DNA of 64,000 nucleotides from Gongronella butleri (lineage: Eukaryota > Mucoromycota > Mucoromycetes > Mucorales > Cunninghamellaceae), in the NCBI GenBank assembly GCA_025201375.1, contig JAIWZP010000004.1, forward strand, positions 62,001-126,000. Reading direction: 5' to 3'. The notes beneath the pieces were generated by a model. The model did not search any database. It was not told where the DNA came from and saw only the letters and a list, made by a program, of their open reading frames with translations. Shown in pieces: positions 1 through 12,755 of this stretch. Position 1 is the first letter of the stretch, and the number at the start of each line of letters is the position of its first letter. The translations under genes and the position numbers were made by a program.

Positions 1-634
1 TTAGAGAATTCGTCCAATTGCTCAAACCAGGCGGCTACATCGAATTGGTCGAGCCTGACTTTATTCCGCGACAGGCAGGTCCCAAATACACGTCGCTTTG
101 CTATGCTTGTAAGCTTCCAAAAAAAAAAAAAAAATAGAGACAGAGAGCGCGCGCCCACCCACCCACTCATCCAAATTTTTTTCCAATAGTAATCAACCTG
201 GTCGGCACAGAAAAAAAGGAGATTTATCATGGACCTGTGGTGCATCAGTGTCTTGTTGAAATGGCGGATCAATTGCAAGACATTCGAACGGACTACACAT
301 CAATGCCGGTATGCTGGGGTGGCTACATTGGCAAAATGCTCTACCAGGTAAAAAGAAAAAAACAACGTGGCTCGCTTGTCACCGATAAAAACAAATGACG
401 TGATGCAATTGAGCTCATTCTAACCTTATTTTTTAAAAAAAGTTTTTCAATGCATTGTTGAAGCAGCTCTCACAAGGGCTTTGGTTGTGGCTCCCTCTGG
501 AAGGCGACTACGATGAAAAAGTCTTTAATAATTACCTGGACAGTGCTTTTAATGAGTGCGTCGAGTACAAGACATACATCAATCTGCATTGGGTCTATGC
601 AAAAAAGTGCGGTGCCCCAACATATTCAACATGA
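1..634 (+). CDS. SAM-dependent methyltransferase, C-terminal part
   Basis: Truncated at the window's left edge. Three exons are visible: 1-108 (frame starting at base 3), 190-347 and 443-634, with GT/AG introns, ending in TGA at 632-634. The first exon encodes KPGGYIELVEPDF, the post-motif strand typical of class I SAM-dependent methyltransferases of the fungal TAM/LaeA-like type, where the residues after a GG-Y segment precede the substrate pocket. The second exon reads VCWGGYIGKMLYQ and the third a Trp-rich WLWLPLEGDYDEK stretch, in the position where these enzymes close the fold. The SAM-binding GxGxG motif would lie outside the window, so substrate and identity cannot be read. The last exon has a Tyr/Asn-rich helix and stops with THREE residues after an Ala-Pro-Thr-Tyr sequence. 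Family assignment is by motif only; the substrate is unknown. Confidence 0.7.
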
Positions 635-1391
635 GCGGGCCGTCAGGGGCCGCCAGGGCCGCCTTGACATGTGATTCATTAAGATTGGGCCATGGGCCTC
701 TCTTTTTTTTTTTGCCTCCGCTCGTCTCAATGACCTTATTTTGCCCCCCTCTCCCTCTTTTCCCCGCTAATGCTGTTGATAGATGACGGTGTGTGCTCAC
801 CCTTGCTTTTAAAGCGAAAAATAAAGCCAATTGCGCGCAAAAAGGCGTGCTGCAACCCTCAAAACAAAACAAAAAAAAAGCCCATTACCACGCGACGAGT
901 CTCGGGAATTGGCCCTGAACGCGCCACGATCTCGTGCGCGGGTGGAGAGGCGCGCGTGTGTACGACACACCACTCTACAGCGCCAGCGAAAGAATGGGGA
1001 ACATGGCAACCCCCTTTTTTTTGCATGGGTCACGATTTTTATTTTTTGCATGCATCCTTGTTCATTTATGCTGTGGCCGTCTCCTTTTGCTTGTTCCATC
1101 CCGACTTTTTTTTTTATATGTGCTATTCAATTATTCCATGGGCTTTGGATGGCGATTGGTTGAACCTTATTAAGCAAAAGGTGCAAGCAAGAGGTCTTGC
1201 GAGGTCAATTGGACCTTTGCCCCCACCGGCACCAGGGCCAGAGGAGTTGGCGTCGCACAAATCGAGCGGGTCGCACAAAAAAAGTGGACACCGCCAAAGA
1301 CGAAAAAAAAGTGCCATCTTGCTCCCTTTTTCTTCTCTCTTCTTTCACCTTCCTTTTTATCTTCGTGTTTTCGTTCTTTTTTTTGCAAACC
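635..1391. other. intergenic region upstream of CHO2
   Basis: No gene recognised. The stretch is rich in T runs and A runs (for example around 700-715, 1015-1050 and 1105-1120) and carries open frames with no protein character. It should hold the 3' end of the methyltransferase transcript and the promoter and leader of CHO2. The last 70 bases before the CHO2 ATG are a strong pyrimidine tract. Confidence 0.6.
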
Positions 1392-4300
1392 ATGGCAGCA
1401 GACGCAGAGCTACGCCAACGAACCAAGCAAGAGAAGCGTCTTTCCGAGTCACTGACTGACTCGGACAGCTCGGCTTATGCTGACCTTGATATGCAACGAG
1501 ACAAGTCGGTGCGCTACTCGTATGGCCGCACGCCAGACAACAAGGGTAAGGCACGCGCCGCACGCGCAAGCCGTCAATAGGGGACAGTGACAAGGGCAAA
1601 CGAGCCACGTGAATTCGAGGAGATCAGCCAGTTGGCGATCATCCTCTCAAGGCACCCGGAAAAGACCCTGTTTTTTAATTTTTTGCCCCCTCCCTTTTTG
1701 ATCTTTTTTTTTTTGTTCCCGTTTTAGTCTTCCGTGTGCCTGTGACGCACGAGATGGTGCAGACGCTCATGGATCCCAAAAAGAAAAAGAGCTTTTTTGA
1801 TTACCTCACTCTCGGCATCATGGGCGTGCAAATCTTTCTTTTCTTTGTGTTGGACACGCGCGTCAAGCAATTCCTGTTCCTGTTCCTTTTTGCCTTTTGG
1901 CGCCTGGCGTACAATGCGGGTCTCGGTGTGCTGCTCAAGTATCAAAGCGATTCGCGCGGTCTTGTCGAGCTTGCCAAGCATTTGCAGATCTTTGAACCGG
2001 AATCCAAGTGGTATCACTGGCTGCGCCGTCAATTGTCGGCCAAGATGGAGGACGATTATGACTTTGCGGTAAGCCGTTGGCTTGATGGCATGGATATGGA
2101 TGGCCATTCGAATTTTTCTTTGTGTTCCATGAAAAAAAAGTGCTGGGTTCTCATTTTTTTTTTTTTTTTTTTGTAATTGACATGCGATCATGCGATCAGA
2201 CGACCCCCATTGAGTACAACACCTGGCTGCTTTACCGTCAATTGGTCGATGTGATCCTGATGAACGACTTTACGACGTACCTGTGCTTTGCGCTCTCTTG
2301 GTTCAACACCACACCCCATTCGAGCTTCATCATGGCCGATGGCTTGCGCTGGGTTGGTGGCATCTTCCTCATCGTCTTCAATGTGTGGGTCAAGCTCGAC
2401 GCGCAGCGTGTCGTCAAGGACTTTGCTTGGTGTATGTGAACTTTTTTTTTCACAAAAAAAAAAAAAAAAAGTCGAGCTCAATGCCTTTTTCTTTCTTTTT
2501 AGACTGGGGTGATTTCTTCTTTTTGATTGAGCAATCGCTCACGTTTGATGGCGTGTTTGAAATGGCGCCTCATCCCATGTACTCGGTCGGCTATTGCGGC
2601 TACTATGGCATTTCTTTGCTCTGCGCGAGCTACACGGTCCTGTTTGTCAGCTTGGCGGCGCATGCTCTTCAATTCGTTTTCCTGATCTATGTGGAGAATC
2701 CTCGTAAGGCACACACACTTGGCGTCAATGGCATGAACAGCGCTCTGAAAGCTTGTCTTTTCTCTTGTCTTTTTTTTCTCTCTCCCATTTCGTAGACATT
2801 GAAAAGACGTACAACCCGCCCACGGCGCCCAAGCGCCAAGCGCCCACGCGTGCCGCGGATGAGGACGACAAGGAAGAGGCCGCGCAGCAAGCTGACCTGT
2901 CGACGGCGTATTTCCGACGCGATCTCATTGTTTTCAAGAACTTTGACTTTTTCCGCTCGACAGATTTGGTGTCGTTTGTCATCATGACGTATGCCGTGCT
3001 CCTGCCTTTGCTCCTGCCCCAGCGTGCAGGCATTGCTGTCGCTGTTGGCCAGGCTTTCTTTTGGCGCATTGTCCATTCCTATGGCCTCGGCGCGTTGCTC
3101 CGTCTGCAGTCCCAGCGCAAGTTCTTCACGCGTCACTTTGTAAAGTGGGGCGGAGGTGTCCAGGAAGCGTTCCAGAATTGGAAGAGGTAAAACAAGAAAA
3201 AGTCGCATAATCGACCAAAAATGCTTATTTCCTCCCCTTTTTAAAAAAATAGCATCTACAACCTGTCCCTGTGCATGACCTACATCAGCTTCATCGTGGC
3301 CGCCTGGAAAATGTACTCGTTGCCTCTCAATTGGACTTATGGCACCACGTTGCTGCGTCATACGATGGGTGTCGTAAGTATTTTTTTGTCACGTTCAGGC
3401 AATCCATGGATGCAATTGGGGTCTCACACGAACGCTTTTTTTCTCTCTCTCCTCTCTGCGACACTAGTCGTTCGTTGCTCTTCACGTCTGGACGTCGGCC
3501 TCCATTTACGAGGCATTGGGCGACTTTGGCTGGTTCTATGGCGATTTCTTCATTGACGACCACCCATCCGAGCTTTTGTACACTGGCATTTACCGCTTCC
3601 TCAACAATCCCGAAAAGGTACGACGCGCGACCGTGTCCAGAGGAATTAGGCGCTCACATTTTCTTTTTTTTTCGCCAGATCATGGGCCATGCTGCATTCT
3701 GGGGCATCACGCTGATTGCCAATAGCAAGGCCATTTACGCGCTCGCTCTGTTCTCGCAGCTGTCCAGCTTTTTGTTCATCCGTTACGTCGAGTCGTAAGT
3801 GTCCATGGGTTGATCGCGTAACATTGTGTAGCTCATACGCGTCTTCTTCTATTTTTTTTTTTTAGTCCTCATATGCGCAAGCTGTATGGCGACCAGATCC
3901 GCAAGGAGGCTGGTCTGACCAAGACGCTGAAATCGGCGGCCATTTCGATTCCCAAGAATATTCCTGACAAGTTGCAACAAGAGGTTGCTAAGCTGATTCG
4001 CGAGAAGCAAGAGATCAAGTCTGCGGTGAACACGACCAAGAACGTGGAGCGCATGGTCAAGGAGACGGTTGAAAAAGTAGAAAAGGCCATGGAGGAGACC
4101 AAGACGGTGATGGCGGATCTCATGGATGCGGCGCGCCCAAGACTGCAAGAGATGCTGTTGGAGACGCGCACGATGCTGCAAACCCAGCGTGCGCGCCTGA
4201 TCCCACAGGTCGTGAACATTGAGATGTACGATCTGTCAAAGTATTCGATCAAGCAAAAGCAAGCGCAATATGAACTTGGCCAGGCCATCTCGTGCTATTG

Positions 4301-5075
4301 GGAAGCACCGCGTGTGCACGGCGACCGCGATTGGGTTGGCATCTACCGTGTCAACAGCAACAAGAACAAGCGCGTCACCAACATCAGCTCGCGCGGCCTG
4401 TGGAAGTGGTCCAATGGCGCTTCCGGTGTGTTTGCCAGCAAAAATAATAGCTCCCTAAAGTCCTCGCTTGCCTCTTTGCCCACGCTCTCCCCCTCGACGG
4501 GCTCCCTTGTCGACGACGATCGTTCTACCGTCGAATCAAACGACGACACACCTCTGGACACGCGCCCACCCTCGTCGGCATCGGCCGACGATGACTTGGA
4601 CCGTGGCGAATTGCGTCTCGGCGGTAATTGTATCCCATGGGAGCCAGGCATGTACGAATTGCGATACCATCACGACGGAAAGCACAATGTCATGGCCTGC
4701 AGCGACCCATTCGAGATTGTCGCGCCCAAACCAAAGGACGCGTCAGACATTGAAAACGTCCAGCGCCAGATCCTACGCTTGGTGCAAAATGCCTTGGACA
4801 ATGACCCCGACATCATGCCCGTCGCACCCACCGACGAGTTCATAGGCATCAACGAGAGGGAGGCAAGGCACATTGTCGCCGTCATCAAGCGCCTCTACGG
4901 CGTCGAATTCGCATGGGAAGTCGTCAAAATCGACAATTCCGTCGTACGACTCGCCAAACGCGTGCAGATCGGTGTCGACGCCCTCTCGCCGTTCCCAACA
5001 TCCCAAACACCAAAAAAGGACACGGTCGGTGCCTGTACGCCCACCATGCCCGTTATCGCCAACGACGCCCTCTGA
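1392..5075 (+). CDS. CHO2: phosphatidylethanolamine N-methyltransferase (CHO2/PEM1)
   Basis: Catalyses the first SAM-dependent methylation of phosphatidylethanolamine on the way to phosphatidylcholine, in the ER membrane. Nine exons: 1392-1545, 1728-2068, 2200-2431, 2503-2703, 2796-3186, 3253-3373, 3468-3617, 3679-3794, 3866-5075; they join in phase to 971 aa, close to the usual CHO2 length. The N-terminus has the family's [19 protein letters not shown] signature. Many hydrophobic segments follow, with two methyltransferase repeats: PHPMYSVGY near residues 265-273 and [12 protein letters not shown] near 518-529. The last exon begins with a charged helical stretch, then a beta-rich C-terminal domain ([20 protein letters not shown]) interrupted by a Ser/Asp-rich low-complexity insert encoded around 4440-4610. 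The ATG at 1392 follows a long pyrimidine tract and opens the signature. AATAAAG near 5133-5139 may serve polyadenylation. Identification is firm; enzyme activity is inferred from the family. Confidence 0.95.
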
Positions 5076-7463
5076 GAAATATCTATTTCTCTTCCTTTGT
5101 CCATAGTGAAAATACAAAATATACACTTCAATCAATAAAGAAAAAAGCTCCCCTGTTGATTTCTTTTCTGAAATTCATCGACCGTGTCCTATTGGAGACC
5201 ATTTGAACAAGATTTTCGGGTGACGTTTAGCAATTGTTTGAATTTAGCAAAATGGGCCACTTGCAACTTACCAGCGAGGCACTGCAAACGCTGCGAAACG
5301 CGTCCCAACGTGAAAAGGCACACTCAATCCCCCTAGTGGAAATTGGGTTGAGGCTGCCATGAGTCACTCTTCAAGAGACGTTTAGCAATTGTTTGATTTT
5401 AGCAAAATGTCCATTTGCAACTCGCCAACGAGGCATTGCAAACGCCGCGAAACGCGTTCCAACGTGACGCGGCACACTCAAATCCCCTAGTGGAAATTGC
5501 TTTGCGGCTTCCATGGGTCATTTTGCGCGCGCCACATTCAAATCAAAAAATGAGCCATTTCGAGCCCCTGAGAAGAAATCCAAAACTTGGTTTCGCGGAA
5601 TCGCACCAAACTTGCACACAAGATGCATCGCATGGTGAAACGACGGAAAAGGCTAAAAACGGGCGGGATGTATCTGGTCGTTGACGAGTAATTCACGATT
5701 TTAGTTTAAATTTCAACGCCGAATTGCACAGGAAGAACGCGTCCATCGACACGCACCGACGCGTCCACTGGCAAGACCCCAGAGGCATGTATTTGACCAG
5801 AAATAGATGCGTGCCACTAGGCGTCTGACGCGGTTTTTCACACGTCGAAAATCACTATGACTTTAAAACCGTGTCAAAGACGCCAAAAAATAACTTTCTT
5901 CATGGATTACCGATGGCCACGTACGCAGCGGGCCACGCTCTTTCTAATGATATGTGTTTCTTCGAGGTACATGCACTTTTCGTTGAGTTAACCTTGACGC
6001 GAAAATAAACCTCAAAACACCTTTTAGTTCGAAACTGGCTAATGGACCCGCGGTTTTTATTGCACTTTTGCTGGTAAAGACAGAGTGTTCACATAATGGT
6101 GTGCTTGGCGTAGCGATCTGAGGACCTAAGTTTCACCATTTTCCGCGTGTCGACTGTCCCCCTTGGAAAATCTGCCATTTTCGAAATTCGTCACTGTGTG
6201 CTTTCTGATGGTCGCAGAGACTTGGGACTGGGCTCATTTGAACGAAGAGACTTGGTTATATTGATTCAATGAGCAAATTTGCCTGCAAGAAATACGTTTA
6301 TCGAAAAACAAGCAAAAATTAATAAAAATGACCCAGTTGCGATTTTCTCGACAAACGTTTGATTGATATGCCATTTAGCAACATTGCTCAGCACGCGGGT
6401 CGACAAAGGAACGAACGCTTGGCTGCAAAGTTTTTCCTATATCAATTCAGATCGTTGGAAACACGTATTAAAAAGAAAAAGACGTCCATTCAAGATTTCT
6501 CGTGTTGCAGTGATTTGATGACTCACAAACCTTGACCAACAGACTTGCTGTGCGCATTGAATGTACCCAAACAAAAGTTGAATTGTTGATTTCTGTCATT
6601 GGAAGAGCAAAATGGCAGAAAAGGCCTATTTGAAAGTTTAGGCGTGATCTTGCCCTTTTGACTGCAATTTCATTCTACTATTTCCAACCTTGTAGGGATG
6701 GCAGACACCAATGGGGCACTACACAAAGAAACAATCCTTACGGAATCCAAACATATCGTCTTAATTTTTAGAAAATAACGGGAAATGTCGAAAATATCAA
6801 TCAATAGCTGAATGGCCAAGATATGATAATTTTTGCATTGCGTGAGTGCTACTGGCGAATAAGCAGTGAATAAAGTTAAAAAGCGCGCCAATTATTTCCT
6901 CGATGATTCTTCGTTGCGCGATTTTATTTTGTTTTTTTTTCTATTAATCGCGCACCATCTTGATGCAAAAGTAGGTGCACACAAGCGGGATGGCATTTGA
7001 TGAGCAAATCCAAGGAACAACGATGATCGAAGGTTGGTTTCACTGATTACGGGCGCGCAGCTGATGTTTTTCTACACCTTGACTCAGCTTTCTTTTTTTT
7101 TTTTGAAAAAGTTCCATTATTCCTCTGCCGTCGTTTTGGCCAATGCCAGTTCAAATCATCCAATTATGTACCCTTTTAGGTGGACTATAGCGCCATTGTG
7201 AAAAAAAAAAGTCAAGCGAAAGCCAAAAAAAAAACACGAATTCAAGGTGTGTCGGAATTTGGCTGCTTTTGGGCAGGGCGAAAAATAGGGCGGACTCTCA
7301 TTTGCGGACCCTCTGTTTCACTTTTAGGTGACACAATTCATGCCCCCTGGCTAATGCTGAAAAGAAAAAAAATCGTACAAATCCCCTGTTGATTACATTT
7401 TTTTTCTTTTGTTCTCTTTTTTTAAAACAAAAGGGACAAACCTGCAACCATTGCTCACCGACC
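5076..7463. repeat. gene-poor tract with family A repeat, copy 1 (about 5270-6250)
   Basis: No gene found in 2.4 kb. Two imperfect neighbouring units start near 5220 and 5385 (both with a GTTTAGCAATTGTTTGA block). From about 5580 to 6250 the sequence matches the dispersed family A seen at 13.8, 22.6, 29.2, 44.8 and 59.8 kb: a paired GGAAGAACGCGTCC / GACGCGTCCACT block near 5730-5775, then GTCTGACGCGGTTTTTCACACG and a CTTTCTAATGAT block. Copies are strongly diverged and contain no long open frame. The last 400 bases are leader or promoter sequence for the phosphate transporter, with several A and T runs. Confidence 0.7.
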
Positions 7464-10400
7464 ATGAAATTCTCGCATTCGTTGATCGTCAATGCGGTGC
7501 CGGATTGGCTGCAGTATTACATCGAGTGCGTAAAAAAAATAAGAAAAAAAAGCATGGAAGCGTAGGCACTGACCTTTTTTTTTTTTTATAAAGCTATGAT
7601 CATTTAAAAAAGATTGTGTACCAGATTGAACGGATCAAGGTGCTCCAGCGAGAGCCTGCGAATGATTCCGAGAAGCAGGGCCATGGGGATGAGGCGGCAG
7701 CTGCGGGTTTGACGGAGACCATCAATGATGACGACGCGATGTTCTTGACGGAATTGGACAAGCAGCTGGACAAGATCATCTCGTTTTATACGTCAAAGTC
7801 GCGTGAGATTCTGGACGACGCGAGCACGTTGCGCGAGCAATTCGACGATTTTGGTGTGGCGATGCCTGCGATTCCAACGACGGCGGCAGCCACCATGACC
7901 ACCACGGACGATCTCGATCGACGAGCAAGCCACGCGTCAAACAGTCTCGTGAAGCTGGATTCCATTCTGGCCGGCAACGCGCCCTCGTCCATTGTCTCTG
8001 AGCCTGACGACCAAGGCGTGCCAAGGCGTCGAAGCACGTTTTCGTCCATTCAAGGCCCCCATGGCGCGCAATCGCCGGCGCAGCCGCCTACCAAGTACAC
8101 GTCGTCGCCCACAACCATCATCTTGGAGGCAACGGCGCCCGGTGGCGAAGAACAGACCGTGCATCATCGCCACACAAACATGACCAGCCACGTGGGAACG
8201 GATTTGCAGCGTCGCCGGTCCGTGGCCATCGAGGATCAGGTCAAGCATCCGTTCTGGGAGCACCGCCGCGCGTCCATCCCGCCGCCAGGATCTGCAAAGG
8301 ATATGGAAAAGTTCAACCAATACCAAAATTTCCGCGCGCGATGCGCCACCACCTACATCAATCTTGCCGAGCTCAAATCGTACGTCGAAACCAACGAAAC
8401 AGGCTTCCGCAAGATCCTTAAAAAGTGGGACAAGGTCACAGGCTCCAATTTGAAGCATGCGTACTTTGAAAAGATCGTCATGACCTCCGAGGTACAAAAA
8501 GAAAAAGAAGAAAAAAAGAGAAAATACTGACATTTGTCTCTCTTTTTTTTTTGTAGCCATTTTTGGAGCAGAATCTGGCCGAGACCAACAAGGCCATGAA
8601 CTTGGTGTGTGCCATGTATGCGGCGGTGTTTACGCGTGGCGACACGCACGCGGCCGAGAGCGAATTGAAGCTGCATATGCGCGATCACATCACGTTTGAG
8701 CGCACGACCGTGTGGAAGGACATGGTTGGCAAGGAGAGACTCACGTTGGATGCGCATGCCGCCGAAGCGGTGCCTGGCTACAAATTGCCCTTTGACATGT
8801 TCCTTTCGCAGCGTGCGATCAAAAATTTCTTGTTTTTGTGTGTCGCCGTCATCTTTTACGCCGTGTTCATGTCCATTGATGTTCTCGGTGACGAGGCTGC
8901 GTCCAAATGCCTGGCCCTGTTGCTGCTGGCCGCGCTTATGTGGGCATTCGAGGTAATAATTGATGATAAAAGGGAAAAAAGAGAGGAAAATGGCTCATTT
9001 TTACTGGTTTTTTATTTTTATTTTTAATCAGTGCATCCCGCTTTACGCGACGGCATACCTGATGCCGTTGCTGATTCCGCCCATGTACATCATCAAGCAG
9101 AATGGGGTGCTTGTGGATGCTGGGACGGCGTCCAAGTTGGTGTTCCAGAGCATGTTTAGCGGTACGATCATGGTGCTGCTGGGCGGGTTTGCCATTGCCG
9201 CCGCATTGAGCAAATATGGCGTAGCCAAGGCATTCGCGTCTGTTGTCCTGTCACACGCAGGCACGCGTCCCGCTTATGTGATTCTTGTCGTCATGTACCT
9301 CGCTGCTTTTCTTTCCATGTGGATCAGCAATGTCGCGACGCCCGTCCTCTGCTTTTCACTTGTCCAGGTACCGTCATCCATCCATCTAAAAAGAAAAAAA
9401 GAAAAAGAAGAAACCATAAAAAAAAGGGACAATTGGCTCATTTCTCTCTTTAAACTATAGCCAATTTTGCGCACGTTGCCGCCCATGTCGACCATGGGCC
9501 CTGCACTGATCTTGGGCATTGCGCTTGGCAGTTGCATTGGCGGACTGACGTCGCCGATTTCGTCGCCACAAAACATCATCACACTGGAGCACCTTGTGCC
9601 CAACATTGGGTGGGAATGGCTCAGCTTCTCGATACCAATTGCCATCATCACCATCATCACGACATGGGGGATGATTCTCGTGTATTTCAAGCCATGGCGC
9701 GGCACCCCCCGACTCAACACGGTGCGCCAGCAGGAATTGAGCTGGCCAAACTTTGATCAGGTGTATGTGACAGCCGTCTGTCTCGTGACCATCGCGCTCT
9801 GGTGCTCGGAATCCGCCCTCGCCAGCTTTTGGGGCGACACCGGCGTCATTGCCGCCTTGCCCATCGTCCTTTTGTTCGGCACAGGCCACCTCACAAAGAC
9901 AGACCTCAACAACTTTTTGTGGAGCGTCGTGGTCCTTGCCCAAGGCGGCATGGCCCTTGGCTTTGTAAAGTTTTTGTGTTTTATTTTTTTTGTTTTTTTT
10001 TACGCGCGGCACTGACTCTTTTTTTTTCTTTCCCGCGATCAGGCCGTGCAATACTCGGGTCTGCTGGACATCATTGGCAATCGCATTGCCGGGGGCGTGC
10101 AACACATGCAGCCATTGGCCATTGTGTTCATTTTTGGCTTCATTGTGCTCGTGTTTGCCACGTTTGTGTCGCACACCGTCGCGGCACTCATCATCATCCC
10201 CATCGTGCAGCAAGTCGGCAACCAGCTCCATCCCATCGAGTCCAATCTGCTTGTCACCGTCACCGGTCTTGTCTGTTCAGGTAAAAAAAAAAAAAAGAGA
10301 GAGAGAAAAAAAAACAAAACAGCGATACATCGATATTGACCCTTCTTTTTTTGTTTCTAGTGGCCATGGGCCTGTAAGTCACGTTGCACGGCTGCGCGCG

Positions 10401-10652
10401 CGCGGTGCCAGGATTGCATGGTGGGCCCAATTTCTGATGATTTTCTGTTTTTTTTTTCTTTTTCTTTTTAGGTCGGTGAGTGGTTTCCCCAACATGTCGG
10501 CATCGATGCTAGAAGATCCTACGGGCAAGCCGTACCTGCGGACCAAGGATTTCATCCTGTGTGGTGTGCCTGCATCCATCATTGCGGCCGTCATTACCAT
10601 TTTGCTTGGTTATGGCATTGTTGGCGCCATCATCACAGAGCCCGCGGGATAA
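7464..10652 (+). CDS. PHO90: SPX-domain low-affinity phosphate transporter (Pho87/Pho90 type)
   Basis: Plasma-membrane phosphate carrier of the SLC13/DASS fold with an N-terminal SPX regulatory domain that in this family senses inositol pyrophosphates. Eight exons: 7464-7525, 7594-8491, 8557-8952, 9032-9367, 9461-9964, 10043-10280, 10361-10373, 10472-10652, giving 875 aa, the family's usual size. The SPX start MKFSHSLIVNAVPDWLQYYI is diagnostic, as is the basic helix GFRKILKKWDK near residue 280. About 12 hydrophobic segments follow from residue 430 on, with the SLC13-like ISSPQNIITLEHL and FPNMSASMLEDP stretches. Exon 7 is only 13 nt and is needed to keep the frame through the CSVAMGLSVSGFPNM segment. 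The start at 7464 is the first ATG opening the SPX fold. It converges with the molybdate transporter with only 117 bp between stops. Which of Pho87, Pho90 or Pho91 is closest cannot be told without alignment. Confidence 0.93.
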
Positions 10653-10769
10653 TTACATCATAGAACAATGACGAAAAAAAATACAAATTATTTAATAATG
10701 ACAGTGGTGGGTAAATGGCTATGTAAAAGGACTGGAATGGGGGAGAGGATGATAAAAAGATATACGTAT

Positions 10770-12755
10770 CTACTTGTGATTTTGCGGCGCCGATTCATTG
10801 GCAGGCGTGTGGTAGGGGATGGAGATGATGGAAGTGGACGACGATTGCGGCATGGTGTCGTCGGTGGGCGGCTGCGTGTGCTTTGTCATGTCGCTGTCCT
10901 TGGATGTGGGCAATGCATTGCCTGTCGCATAGTCGCGCTGCGACTTCCAATTGTACGGGATCAATTTGACGGCGGTCACACACTCCTTGCACCAGTCCTT
11001 GAGACCGAGACGCTGCATGGACAGCAAGATGGCGCACGCAAGGCCCGCAAGGAAGCCAATGCCCGCATTGGAAAACGCAACCATGCTGCCGGCCGTCACA
11101 AGCATCGACACCCATTTTTCCTTCTTTTTCAGTGGATCCGTCTCACCAGCCACAACGGCATTCGCCGCAAATGCGAGCTAAAAATAAAAAAGAACGCGTC
11201 AGATGAACGCGTCAAATGGCCTCGTCTTCTTAAAAAAATTACCTCAATGGCCGACGTGAAGAGCATGACGGCAAGAAGCGACTTTGGAAACAGGTTCAGC
11301 AGACCAAGCAACGAGCTGCCAAACAGGATACCCAGCAACAGCTTGCACAGGCCAAGAATGATGACCGACACCTCGGAACGTGCGCCAAATCGATATTGAC
11401 CTGCAAGACCACCGGCGCCGTGGCTTAAAAAGAAACGATCAGCAACACATCAGACCCTCATTCACACCATATTTTTACCAGACGGGCATGGCGCCAAACC
11501 AGCAATGGATGAGGTTCATGAGGCCAACACTGATGGAAATGTCCATGATGCCCGAGTGCTTGTCTGGGAACAGATCATCGATGAGTGCCGCAAGGCCAAT
11601 GACGGAATTGAGCACCGTCAAAGGCACCTGGCCGAGACCCGCATTGACAAACCCATTGGAAAAGTCGGACCCCGTAAAATGGATCACCGTGTCAGGGTAA
11701 TATCCGCCGATTTGCGGCCGTGGCACATTGGTCGCCGACCCGGCATACATGCGGATAAAGGCAAAGACGACGCCAAGAAGAAACAGGATCAGCGCGCTCG
11801 GAATGCGCGTGTTGTAGCATGAAAACACGAACAAAAACGCAAGCAGCACCCACACATAATTGTCGGCCCACTCGTCATTTGCCGCATGCATCTGCCACGT
11901 CAGGTTCGCGCACAGCTTGTACGCTGTCTGGATCAACGAGAACCCCGTGCCCATCTGGATGCCTACCCCCATAATCCATTCAAGAAGGTGAGATGGCCAC
12001 AATGCACATAAAAAAATAAAAAAGATCGGGCTTTTTACCTCGGATCACGGCAATGGGCGTATAATTGCCAACGAGATTGATGGTCCTGGTTACACCAAGT
12101 ACCACCACGAATGCTCCCACGCCTACAAATCGGGAGCGTCAGACCCCTCGCCCTTTTTATCTGATGGACCCCCATTTTCATTGTTTCCGCTTTTTTTTTT
12201 TTTTTTATCATACCAATGCCGGCCGCCATGTTCTCGGCCAAGGACATTTTGCTGGCAAGGACCACGGCGGAAATGGCTAGTTGGCAAAAATAGGGAAAAA
12301 AACAAGAGGCGTCAATGCTTTGTTCAAAAAAAAATAAAAATTGCGCGCACCCGCGTGCGCGCTGTGGTGCAAGAGCACGTCACCTGGCCCCGCGCATTTA
12401 TCTTTTTTTTTTGGTACCTTTCATCGGCTGGACGCACATGGGCACCTGGAAAAACAAGCCCGAGATGATATTCCAAATGCCCGCAAACCAGAGTGTGGAC
12501 GTCAAGTTGATCTGGCCGCCAATCGCAAGCGAAATCATGATGGGCAAGAACGTGCCCAGATCACCAAAGCTGCCAGAGAGCTAATCAATGGCCATCAAAA
12601 AAAAAGTGCCTTTAGCATTGGCTATGGACACCCAGGGGGAAAAAAAAACCGAAAATCCGGCCATCTGCGTGAAACACAAAGAACCCCACGCGCCTTACCT
12701 CGTGTAAATTGAGGTTGTTCCTGATGCGTTCAGCGCGCTTGCGAAGGTAATTCAT
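10770..12755 (-). CDS. MOT1: MOT1-type molybdate transporter
   Basis: High-affinity molybdate carrier of the MFS_MOT1 family, related to SulP sulfate permeases but without the STAS domain. Seven exons on the minus strand: 12699-12755, 12418-12580, 12214-12276, 12039-12122, 11479-11962, 11243-11423, 10770-11177; total 479 aa, as expected. The two family signatures are present: GSFGDLGTFLP just after the first intron, and VPMCVQPMK at the end of exon 2. A third block, CHGAGGLAGQYRFGARS, is made by joining exons 5 and 6. About ten membrane segments are visible; the last 60 residues are a Ser/Thr/Pro-rich cytosolic tail. I chose the ATG at 12755 because the family has a short N-terminus; an in-frame ATG near 12810 would add 19 residues. 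Substrate is inferred from the signatures. Confidence 0.9.

Noticed and set aside
770..1459. 229-codon open frame across the CHO2 upstream region
   Set aside because: Starts from a non-ATG codon or in homopolymer DNA, encodes Lys/Phe runs, and overlaps the real CHO2 first exon in another frame.
10668..11399. 243-codon plus-strand frame over the molybdate transporter
   Set aside because: Antisense shadow of MOT1 exons, which have firm family motifs and closed phases.
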